Assembly: GCA_023428295.1 (NCBI GenBank)
Contig: JAEYYV010000026.1
Coordinates: 1-38,953, forward strand
DNA: 38,953 bases
Reading direction: 5' to 3'
From: Pseudomonadota bacterium
Lineage (GTDB): Bacteria > Myxococcota_A > Polyangia > Haliangiales > Haliangiaceae
Part shown: piece by piece, positions 1 through 7,043 of the stretch
Layout of the letters: every line of letters begins with the position of its first letter
Numbering within the stretch: position 1 is the first letter of the stretch
The notes under the pieces: model-generated
Databases searched by the model: none
The model's input: only the letters and a program-made list of their open reading frames with translations
What the model was told of the DNA's origin: nothing
Made by a program: the position numbers and the translations under genes

Positions 1-1569
1 GCCCTCGTGCGCGAGCTCGGCGACGCCGACGCACCGACGGTGATGAGCGCCCAGCGCGCTGCGTTTGGCCTGTCATCGCTGTCGGCGTGCGAGGACGTCG
101 TGGCGCTCTCGTCGCCGGTGCAGCCGCCCGATCCCAGCTCGCGCACGCGCGTCGCCGAGCTGCGCGCTGCGCTCGCCGAGGCCAACGCGCTGCGCCTGCT
201 CGGACGCACCAAGCCCGCGCTCGACAAAGCGCAGGAGGTCGTCGCGGGCGCGGCGGCGCTCAAGTACCGGCCGCTCGAAGCGGAGGCGATGACGCTCGCC
301 GGCGATCTTCAAGAGCGCAGCGGCGACCCGGCCGGCGGGATCAAGACGCTCGAGCAAGCGGTCGTCGCTGCGAACGCCGGCAACCACAAGCTCGTCGCTG
401 CGGAGGCGTGGTCGCGCCTCGCGTGGATCCGCGGCTATCGCGAGCGCGACTTCGAACGCGCGATGCTCGACGTGCAGATGGCCGCTGCGGCGATCGAAGG
501 CGCTGGTGGCAACGCGGAGCTGACCGCGCAGCTCGTGCACTTCGAGGCGCTGATCCTCGAGACGAAGGGCAAGACCACGGACGCGAAGGCGAAGTACCTC
601 GCGTCGCTCGCTGCGTGGGACCGCATGGGCGAGCGCGACACGCCGCGGATCGCGCTCGTGTACAACGACCTCGGCACGGTCTCGCGCAAGCTCGGCGAGC
701 TCGATGACTCGATCGCGTATCACCAGCGCGCCCTCGCCATCCGCACGCGCGAGTTCGGCGAGAACCACCCGTGGGTCTTCTCGTCGGTGCTCAACATCGG
801 CAACGTCGCCTGGTCGCGCGAGGACTACGACAACGCGATCCAATCGTTCGAGCGGGCTCTCGCGATCGCCGCGGAGGTGTTCCCCGAGAATCACCCGCAT
901 ACGGCGATGGCGCTCGGAAACCTCGCATCCGCGTACGACCACAAGGGCATGGCCGCCGAGGCGATCGCGACGTATCGCCGCGCGCTCGCCATGCACGAAG
1001 CGCTCGTCGGTCCGACGCACGTCGATGTCGCCGACACGCTCCGCGGACTCGGCAACGTGCTCCTCGCGAACGATCAGCGCGACGAGGCCAAGCAGCACTT
1101 CGAGCGCGCGCTCGCGATCGTCACCGACAAGGCGGATGATCCGCAGCTGCCGAAGCTGCTCGCGGACTTCGGCCAGCTCCTCGTCAAAGACGATCCGCGC
1201 CGCGCCGAAGAGATGCTCCACCGCGCGGTGAAGCTCGGCGACGCTGCCGATCCAACCGACAGCGAGATCGCGTATCCACTGACCGCGCTCGGCGAGCTGT
1301 ACCTCGGCACCAAGCGTGTACCGGCGGCGCGCGCGGTCCTCGAGCGTGCCCTCGCGCTGCGCGCGACCGAGGACGGCCCCGACGCCGAGGCCTACGCCCA
1401 CACCGAGCTGCTCGCGGCGAGGGTGCTGTGGCTCACGCCGGCCGACCGTCCGCGCGCGCGTGCGCTCGCGACCTCCGCGAAGGTGCGTCTCGAGAAGGCC
1501 GCGCACACGAAGGCCAAGGTCTACGCGCAGGTCACCGCCTGGCTCTCGACGCGGGACCAAGCACGCTAG
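1..1569 (+). CDS. TPR-repeat protein, probable C-terminal part of a Ser/Thr kinase (5' truncated)
   Basis: The reading frame is open from the first base and ends at TAG 1567-1569, so 522 residues are visible and the start lies outside the window. From about residue 45 the protein is almost entirely alpha-helical tetratricopeptide repeats of the kinesin-light-chain/TPR_12 style, with recurring patterns such as AIAYHQRALAIRTREFGENH and AIATYRRALAMHEALVGPTH. The first 60 residues, with a Cys after a Leu-rich helix and then a VAELRAALAEANALRLLGR segment, resemble the region that follows the membrane helix in TPR-tailed kinases, including the one at 7044-9785 here. I therefore infer a kinase domain upstream, but none is visible. 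TPR tails act as protein-interaction or sensing modules. A stand-alone TPR protein is the alternative. Confidence 0.8.
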   Translation, partial: ALVRELGDADAPTVMSAQRAAFGLSSLSACEDVVALSSPVQPPDPSSRTRVAELRAALAEANALRLLGRTKPALDKAQEVVAGAAALKYRPLEAEAMTLAGDLQERSGDPAGGIKTLEQAVVAANAGNHKLVAAEAWSRLAWIRGYRERDFERAMLDVQMAAAAIEGAGGNAELTAQLVHFEALILETKGKTTDAKAKYLASLAAWDRMGERDTPRIALVYNDLGTVSRKLGELDDSIAYHQRALAIRTREFGENHPWVFSSVLNIGNVAWSREDYDNAIQSFERALAIAAEVFPENHPHTAMALGNLASAYDHKGMAAEAIATYRRALAMHEALVGPTHVDVADTLRGLGNVLLANDQRDEAKQHFERALAIVTDKADDPQLPKLLADFGQLLVKDDPRRAEEMLHRAVKLGDAADPTDSEIAYPLTALGELYLGTKRVPAARAVLERALALRATEDGPDAEAYAHTELLAARVLWLTPADRPRARALATSAKVRLEKAAHTKAKVYAQVTAWLSTRDQAR

Positions 1570-1610
1570 GACTCGCCTGGTCGGGATCCGCATCGCAGCG
1601 CGCGGCGATG

Positions 1611-2540
1611 TTAGCGCGCGCTGACCGTGGTCGCTCCGTCGAGGAAGTGGCGGATCGTCGGGACGAGGAGCGGCGAGTACAGGATGTCGTAGTGCGTGGC
1701 GTCCGGAATGATCGCGAGCCGATTCGTGGCCATGTGCTCGCGTTGCCATCCCGCGTCCTTCTGTCCGCCGCCGAGGAGCTTGTAGAAGCTCGTGATGTGG
1801 TCGAAGTGGACCATGTCGCTATCGCCGAACACCAACATGGTCGGCGCCACGATCTTCTTCACGTCGGCGGACGCATCGTTCCAGTCACGCATCACCGCGC
1901 CCATGCGATCGAGGAGCGGGCCGAAATCGTCCTTGGGCGCGACCGCGACATACTGCTGATAGAGCGGCGAGTCCTTCATCATCGGCAGCATCTGCGACGA
2001 CACCGCCGCATGCTGCGGCAACATCTCGGGATAGAAGCCGTCCTTCGTGTACGGCGCCGACATGATCACGAGCTTGCGAACGCGGCTGGGGAAGTGCGCC
2101 GCGAGCTGCAGCGCGGTGCCACCGCCGAACGAGTAGCCGACGACATCGGTCTGGGAGATGCCGAGCTTGTCGAGGAGGGCGTCGAGGTCCTTCGCGTTGT
2201 TCGCGAGCGTGATCGGGCGATCGCCGAGCGTCGTGCGCCCGTGACCCTGGAGGTCGACGAGGATCACCTTGTGCTTCTCGGTCAGCGCGGGGAGCAGCGG
2301 GTGAAAGCTCGCGCCGGACATGAGGCCGCCGTGCAAGAGGAGCAGCGGCTCTCCCTGACCGTGGATCTCGTAGTAGTAGTCGATGCCGTCCTGCGCGAGG
2401 TGGCCGGTCGTGGGGCTCTGGATCGCTTCGCTGGTCTTGGTCGCGGGTGCAGAGGTCATCGGAGTCTCCTTGGCCGCCGAGCGGCACGCGGTGAGGGCGA
2501 GGGCAGCGGTCAGAACGGTGGAAAGCGTCTTCGTCGTCAT
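1611..2540 (-). CDS. Alpha/beta-hydrolase lipoprotein
   Basis: A 309-residue secreted hydrolase. The start at 2540 gives a compact lipoprotein signal peptide ending in LTAC (Cys19); an upstream in-frame start at 2618 would add 26 non-signal residues. The alpha/beta-hydrolase fold is shown by the oxyanion-hole LHGG (about residue 69), the nucleophile elbow GYSFGG (Ser137), a candidate acid Asp240 or Asp242 in VFGDSD, and the catalytic His283 in DATHYD. It resembles proline-iminopeptidase and esterase-type family members, but the substrate cannot be read from sequence. The Cys anchor suggests it acts in the periplasm or at the outer membrane. It runs convergent to the TPR gene (41-bp gap) and divergent from the FHA-GGDEF gene, sharing a 167-bp intergenic region. 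Confidence 0.88.
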   Translation of the reverse strand: MTTKTLSTVLTAALALTACRSAAKETPMTSAPATKTSEAIQSPTTGHLAQDGIDYYYEIHGQGEPLLLLHGGLMSGASFHPLLPALTEKHKVILVDLQGHGRTTLGDRPITLANNAKDLDALLDKLGISQTDVVGYSFGGGTALQLAAHFPSRVRKLVIMSAPYTKDGFYPEMLPQHAAVSSQMLPMMKDSPLYQQYVAVAPKDDFGPLLDRMGAVMRDWNDASADVKKIVAPTMLVFGDSDMVHFDHITSFYKLLGGGQKDAGWQREHMATNRLAIIPDATHYDILYSPLLVPTIRHFLDGATTVSAR

Positions 2541-2597
2541 GCACAGACGCCGAACAAGCGACCGCGGTTTCGACACGGGGCCAGCAAAAAGATCGAA

Positions 2598-2616
2598 GTG
2601 CTGCAAATTGCTGCAC
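2598..2616. promoter_or_regulatory. Imperfect 19-bp inverted repeat in divergent intergenic region
   Basis: GTGCTGCAA and TTGCTGCAC flank a single A; eight of nine arm positions pair. It sits between the lipoprotein hydrolase (start 2540) and the FHA-GGDEF gene (start 2708), in a patch visibly richer in A+T than the surrounding genes. It could be an operator serving one or both genes. The regulator is unknown and chance occurrence is possible. Confidence 0.3.
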
Positions 2617-2707
2617 AATGTCGCAGTCGATCGCTACCCCACTTCTCTCCGAGAGAAACCGCACCGATACGGTCTTGGGCCGCCGGTTCGGGTAATCATC
2701 GAGACCG

Positions 2708-3604
2708 ATGGGGGACGACAAGCAAAAGACGATCGCGCTGATGACGTCGCCGATCACGACGAAGCCTCCCACCAACACGGGGGATGCGGTCCTCGTCGTG
2801 CTGCATCCGCCGGGCCCCAACATGGGGCGCAGGTTCCCGCTCACGCGCAACGAGCACCTGGTCGGTCGCGCGCAAGGCAGCGAGGTCGAGATCGACGCGG
2901 AAGGCATCTCGCGCCGCCACGCGCGCATCATGCGCGAGAGCAACGGTTGGTTCATCGAGGATCTCGGATCGACCAACGGCACGCAGGTCAACGACATCCC
3001 GATCACGCGTCACCAACTCGCCGACGGCGATCTGTTGCGCATCGGCACGACGGTCGTGAAGTTCCTCGCGAGCGAAGGCATCGAGGCGAACTATCACGTC
3101 GAGGTCTACCGCATGTCGATCATCGACGGCATGACGGGTGTCCACAACAAGCGCTACCTGCTCGAGCTCCTCGAGCGCGACATCACCATGGCGGCGCGCA
3201 TGGGCACGCAGCTGTCGCTGCTCATGATCGATATCGATCACTTCAAGAAGATCAACGACACGTACGGCCACCTCGCGGGTGACTCCGCGCTCAAGGAGAT
3301 GTGTCGCCGCATCGAGCCGCGCCTTCGCACCACCGACGTGCTCGCGCGCTATGGCGGCGAAGAGTTCGCGGTCGTGTTGCCGGGTACGCCGCGCGCAGGA
3401 GCGATGGCCGTCGCCGAGACGCTGCGCGCGATCATCGCGGCGGAGCCGTTCACCCACGAGGGCACCCGCATCCCGGCGACGATCAGCCTCGGTCTCGCGA
3501 CGACGGAGCCGACGATCCCCATCACGGTGACCGAGCTCATCAAGCGCGCGGACGACAACCTCTACGAAGCGAAACGATCCGGCCGCAACCGCGTCGTGGG
3601 CTGA
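2708..3604 (+). CDS. FHA-GGDEF diguanylate cyclase
   Basis: A 298-residue soluble protein with an N-terminal forkhead-associated domain (about 27-122) and a C-terminal GGDEF domain (about 135-298). The FHA phosphothreonine-binding residues are in place: Gly53-Arg54, Ser68, His71 and STNG 88-91. The cyclase has an intact active-site GGEEF at 216-220, preceded at the usual five-residue distance by RTTD (207-210), an RxxD inhibitory site, so it should make cyclic di-GMP from two GTP and be product-inhibited. FHA domains bind phosphothreonine, which would tie activity to Ser/Thr kinases such as the one encoded nearby; that link is inference. The same architecture is known from Bdellovibrio DgcB. 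No membrane segment is seen. The ATG at 2708 starts just before the FHA fold. Confidence 0.93.
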   Translation: MGDDKQKTIALMTSPITTKPPTNTGDAVLVVLHPPGPNMGRRFPLTRNEHLVGRAQGSEVEIDAEGISRRHARIMRESNGWFIEDLGSTNGTQVNDIPITRHQLADGDLLRIGTTVVKFLASEGIEANYHVEVYRMSIIDGMTGVHNKRYLLELLERDITMAARMGTQLSLLMIDIDHFKKINDTYGHLAGDSALKEMCRRIEPRLRTTDVLARYGGEEFAVVLPGTPRAGAMAVAETLRAIIAAEPFTHEGTRIPATISLGLATTEPTIPITVTELIKRADDNLYEAKRSGRNRVVG

Positions 3605-3694
3605 GCTCGGCGGCCGAAAGTGACGATGGGTCACTCGCGCCGCCTGCGTGAAGTATCGCTTCTAATGCGCGCGAAGGCCGCGTAGTTTCGGTTC

Positions 3695-4237
3695 ATGGCA
3701 TCTCTGCTCGATCGCCTCACGTCCTACGCCGAGTACCACCGTGACAAGCGCAACATCGCGACGCACTTCGTCGGGATCCCGATGATCGTCGTCGGAACGC
3801 AGGCCGCGCTCGCCAAGATCGGCATCGGTCCGGTCAACGCCGCCGTCGCAGCCACCGGACTCGCCACGCGCTACTACCGCGCGCTCGATCCGAAGTGGGG
3901 CAACGTGATGGCCGGTGTCCTCGGCGCGACCGCTGCCGTCGGCACCGCCATCGCGGCGCTGCCGTTCCCGCTGTGGGCAGGCGCGTCGGCAGGCCTGTTT
4001 GTCGGCGGATGGGCGATCCAGTTCGTCGGCCATATGTTCGAGGGCAAGAAGCCCGCGTTCATGGACGATCTGCGCGGCCTCCTCGATGGCCCGTTGTTCC
4101 TCGTCGCCGAGCTCGCCTTCGCGTTCGGGTTGTTCCCGGAGCTGAAGGCGGAGATCGAGCGCCGCGTCGGGCCGCTGCGCTGGGGCAACAAGGTGACGGC
4201 GGATGCGCCGCTCGTCGCCGTCCCCGCGACGAACTGA
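3695..4237 (+). CDS. DUF962 / Mpo1-like membrane protein
   Basis: 180 residues. The N-terminal YAEYHRDKRNIATHFVGIPM and the later IQFVGHMFEGKKPA are hallmarks of the DUF962/Mpo1-like family (yeast YGL010w, bacterial homologues). Conserved His15, His24 and His113, with Glu116, would be the metal-site candidates; yeast Mpo1 is an iron-dependent dioxygenase acting in alpha-oxidation of 2-hydroxy fatty acids. Hydrophobic stretches at about 24-42, 70-105 and 130-140 fit an integral membrane protein. Whether the bacterial protein has the same chemistry is inference. The gene converges on the hydrolase at 4243-5088 with only five bases between stop codons. Confidence 0.82.
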   Translation: MASLLDRLTSYAEYHRDKRNIATHFVGIPMIVVGTQAALAKIGIGPVNAAVAATGLATRYYRALDPKWGNVMAGVLGATAAVGTAIAALPFPLWAGASAGLFVGGWAIQFVGHMFEGKKPAFMDDLRGLLDGPLFLVAELAFAFGLFPELKAEIERRVGPLRWGNKVTADAPLVAVPATN

Positions 4238-4242
4238 TCGAG

Positions 4243-5088
4243 CTACGCCTCGATGGAGGCGCGGAACGACGCGTACGCGGCGAGCACCTCCGACGGTGCC
4301 TCCACCTGCGGATAGTGCCCGACCAGCGGCAAGCGGACGACGTTCGTGCCTGGCCGCAGCTCGAGCACGCGATCCACCACGTGCGCACCGCTCACCGGAT
4401 CCTTCGAACCATTGATCACGAGCAGCGGGAGCTCCGCGCCCAGGAGCGCGTTGACCCAGCGCTCGCGCTTCTCGCGCCGCTCGGCCATGTAGCGGATCAG
4501 GCCGGCGAGCGCGAGCCTGCCGTCGTTCTTCGAGGCGAGCAGCCAGAACGAGTGCATCTCCTCGCGTGACGGCGGCTTCGCGAACAGCGCCGACAGGGAC
4601 CGCGTGAACATGCGCTCGCTCGTCAGCCTCGCCACGAGCGGCCCGAGCGGCGAGGCGAGGAGGCGCTGGATCGGCCGCGCGCGATGCATCTCTGGGAACA
4701 GGCCGCCATTGAGAAACGCGATCGACTCGAGCGGCGATGTGCGCGCGAGCATCTCTTGGCCCACGGTCACACCGTAGTCGTGGACCAGCGCGTGAAACCG
4801 ACCCACGCCGAGCTTCGCGAGCAGCGCCTCGTGCAAGTCGGTCTGCTCGACGAGCGAGTAGCGATGACCGCGTGGCTTGGCCGACTCGCCAAAGCCGAGC
4901 ATGTCCATCGCGATCACGTCGTAGCGCGCGACGAGCTCGGGCCACATCGGCGCCCAGTCCCAACTCGACGTCGGGTAGCCGTGCACGAGGAGCAAGACCG
5001 GCCCGCGTCCCGCGCGCCGATAGAACATTCGGTGGCCCGAGAGCTCGATGAACGAGCCCGCCTCGCGCCACGCATCGATGGACATCAC
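4243..5088 (-). CDS. MEST-like alpha/beta hydrolase with Asp nucleophile
   Basis: 281 residues, no signal peptide. The oxyanion motif HGYP (36-39) and nucleophile elbow VHDYG place an aspartate (Asp104) where esterases have serine, as in epoxide hydrolases and haloalkane dehalogenases. Asp230 (NGSKDP) and His258 (LVGHYP) complete a candidate triad. Beyond the catalytic motifs the cap region, with NGGLFPEMHR, an RxRWVNAL segment and GHYPQVEAP, closely recalls animal MEST/PEG1 proteins and their bacterial relatives, so I call it MEST-like rather than a generic epoxide hydrolase. Its substrate is unknown. Two adjacent Met codons (5088, 5085) could start it. It is tail-to-tail with the DUF962 gene, and its start is 11 nt from the stop-proximal end of the next minus-strand gene, suggesting cotranscription with the protease upstream. 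Confidence 0.85.
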   Translation of the reverse strand: MMSIDAWREAGSFIELSGHRMFYRRAGRGPVLLLVHGYPTSSWDWAPMWPELVARYDVIAMDMLGFGESAKPRGHRYSLVEQTDLHEALLAKLGVGRFHALVHDYGVTVGQEMLARTSPLESIAFLNGGLFPEMHRARPIQRLLASPLGPLVARLTSERMFTRSLSALFAKPPSREEMHSFWLLASKNDGRLALAGLIRYMAERREKRERWVNALLGAELPLLVINGSKDPVSGAHVVDRVLELRPGTNVVRLPLVGHYPQVEAPSEVLAAYASFRASIEA

Positions 5089-5098
5089 ATGGAGAGAG

Positions 5099-6175
5099 TT
5101 ACTCGAGCGACCGCAGCATGTCGATCACGTGGCGCGCGTGCACGACATACTCGCCCGCGCAGTTCGAGCCGTCTCCCTGGCAGACCTTGGTCTCGTAGCA
5201 GCCCTGCGCTTCGTTCCACGCCCAGTCGTTGCCGTCGCCGACGAGCACGCCTTCCACGCCGCGGCGCGACATCACCGGCGATCCGGCGCCTCCTCGATCC
5301 GCGCCGACGTTCGTGAAGAAGCCCGCGTCGCGATCCTCGGTCGACGCGCCGAACGGATCGTCGCGGTGGATCACGCGTCCCGGAGCCGCGAACTTCATCG
5401 GCAGTCCGCTCGGGTGGCCGAGCATCGCGACGGGCTCGCCGACGGGAGGGAGCACCTGCGAGCTGACGAGCGGGAACGAGTAGCGACCGGTGACCGGCCG
5501 ATCGAGGAGGACGAGCGCGATGTCGTGTCCGTTCGGATCGAGGATGACCTGGCGGCACGAGTAGATGTTCTCCGTGGGGCGCGTCGTGATCTCGCGCAGG
5601 CCCGTCGGGCGCGTCGCGGGATCGACGTGGTACGCGTAGTCGAAGACGAAGCGCATGTCCTCGCAGCTCTTCCGCGTGGCCACGTGACCCGCGGTCACGA
5701 CCATGTTGGAGGCAATGAGGAACGCCGTGCCGCGAGCGCGCACGGGCTGCTTCGAGAACGGCTCGGACTCGCACAGTGGGTGGCCCTGCCTGTTCATCAC
5801 CTGCGCGAGCGTGTCCTCCGCAAACGAGAAGGGCAGGAGGGCGGTCTCGCCCGGAATGCTCGAGTACAGCTGTTCCTTATCGAGGACCGCTGCGACCGAC
5901 CGCGAGACAGCGATGACGTTCTCGTCCGTGCGATAGAGATCGACGTGACCGTCCGCGCCGCCATCGGCTTTGCCGCCGCCGCTGACGATGTCGTCGTACG
6001 CGGGATCGTCGACCTCGTCGTTCTCGTGCGCGCACGCACCCGCGAGAAGAACCGCCAACGCGAAGGGCCAAGCTGCGCTGATTGCGCGCGATGTGCATCG
6101 CGAGTCACAACGGCCACTGGCTACAGTTGCTGCCACCGAGGAAACGAGAGTTTGTTTCATGCGCCGGTGACACAC
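5099..6175 (-). CDS. Secreted trypsin-like serine protease
   Basis: 358 residues from a GTG at 6175, chosen because AAGG lies eight bases upstream; an ATG at 6160 is the alternative. A hydrophobic segment (about 34-47) ends in LLAGAC, a weak lipobox or a signal-peptidase site. An acidic, Gly-rich stretch (50-77, including SGGGKADGG) follows. The chymotrypsin-fold triad is visible: His164 in VTAGH, Asp218 in GHDIALVLLD, and Ser299 in GGAGSP, where the usual GNSGG is changed to GGAGSP. Several Cys residues (135, 171, 207, 326, 332, 339) may form disulphides. It is probably exported and anchored or released, with unknown specificity. The start codon lies 27 bases from the stop end of the sigma-factor gene, on the same strand. 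Confidence 0.85.
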   Translation of the reverse strand: MCHRRMKQTLVSSVAATVASGRCDSRCTSRAISAAWPFALAVLLAGACAHENDEVDDPAYDDIVSGGGKADGGADGHVDLYRTDENVIAVSRSVAAVLDKEQLYSSIPGETALLPFSFAEDTLAQVMNRQGHPLCESEPFSKQPVRARGTAFLIASNMVVTAGHVATRKSCEDMRFVFDYAYHVDPATRPTGLREITTRPTENIYSCRQVILDPNGHDIALVLLDRPVTGRYSFPLVSSQVLPPVGEPVAMLGHPSGLPMKFAAPGRVIHRDDPFGASTEDRDAGFFTNVGADRGGAGSPVMSRRGVEGVLVGDGNDWAWNEAQGCYETKVCQGDGSNCAGEYVVHARHVIDMLRSLE

Positions 6176-6202
6176 GAGCGCACCTTCGTCGCAAAGAAAT
6201 CG

Positions 6203-6967
6203 TCACTCGGCGAGCAGGCGTTGTATCGAGATGTCGATCTTGTCAGCGAGCCCACGAAGAATGCTGTCGAGGGTCTCGTCGCCAGCGCCGAGCTCGCGCA
6301 AGAGTGTGGCGCGGGTCTGTTCCAGCACGCGCTCGCGTGCGGAGGCGATCCACCGCGCGACCGTCGCGCGATGCACGCCAAACGTCGGCGCGAGCTCGTC
6401 CACGGTCAGGCCGTGCAGGTGGTGCATGCGAAGCAGGTTGCGCTCGCGAGGCGTGAGCTGTGCGAATGCGGCCCGAAGCGCATCGCTACACGCGCGTTGG
6501 TAGCGGGCGTCGCTCACGGACGCTGGGAGCTCGAACAACGCGTGATCGTCGACGGAGACCTCGCGACGCCGGTCGCGGCGGAGGTTCATCGCGAGACGCA
6601 TGGCCGCGATCCGGACCCACGCGCGCAACGGGCCCTCTCCTGCGTACTCCGTGATGCGCGGCGGCTCGCCGACGAGGATGCGCTCGCGGATTCGCTGGGC
6701 GATCTCGTCTGCGAAGTCAGGCGAGCGATCGATGCGCCCCGCGGCGATGCGCGCGACGGGCATGACCTCGCGATCGAAGATGGCGATCGCTGCCGCGTTG
6801 CCGGTGCTGCACGCGCACGCGAGGTAGAGATCGGCGGCGTGCGGGTGCTCGGCGCCGTCGGGCAGGGAATGACGCGTGGCATGAGCGGTCAGCACCGCGA
6901 CGTCGACGGTGATGTCCGGATAGGCAGCGCGGCCCTGTGTCATCCAGTGCGCGAATTGCGCCGTCAC
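6203..6967 (-). CDS. ECF-like RNA polymerase sigma factor
   Basis: 254 residues from the chosen GTG at 6967, which has AGGG nine bases upstream; ATG 6943 and longer starts up to 7087 are possible, but the longest would overlap the divergent kinase. A region-2-like segment (FADEIAQRIRERILVG, then GPLRAWVRIAAMRLAMNLRR) is followed by a clear region-4 helix-turn-helix (LTPRERNLLRMHHLHGLTVD, then TFGVHRATVARWIASAR). This is a two-domain group-4 sigma factor with a 35-residue C-terminal tail. It is divergently transcribed, with a 76-bp gap, from a kinase bearing an anti-sigma-like zinc finger (7044-9785). ECF groups linked to Ser/Thr kinases are known, so the kinase is the probable regulator. Target promoters cannot be seen here. 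Confidence 0.87.
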   Translation of the reverse strand: MTAQFAHWMTQGRAAYPDITVDVAVLTAHATRHSLPDGAEHPHAADLYLACACSTGNAAAIAIFDREVMPVARIAAGRIDRSPDFADEIAQRIRERILVGEPPRITEYAGEGPLRAWVRIAAMRLAMNLRRDRRREVSVDDHALFELPASVSDARYQRACSDALRAAFAQLTPRERNLLRMHHLHGLTVDELAPTFGVHRATVARWIASARERVLEQTRATLLRELGAGDETLDSILRGLADKIDISIQRLLAE

Positions 6968-7043
6968 GAGGCGGCACCCTAGCACGCACTGGCCACTCGA
7001 CTCGCCAGTACAGCGCGGCACGTGCGTTGCTCGATCTCGCTGC

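Noticed and set aside
73..1749. A 558-codon open frame opposite the TPR gene
   Set aside because: TPR periodicity on the plus strand is unmistakable, while the minus frame is Arg/Glu/Leu-rich shadow.
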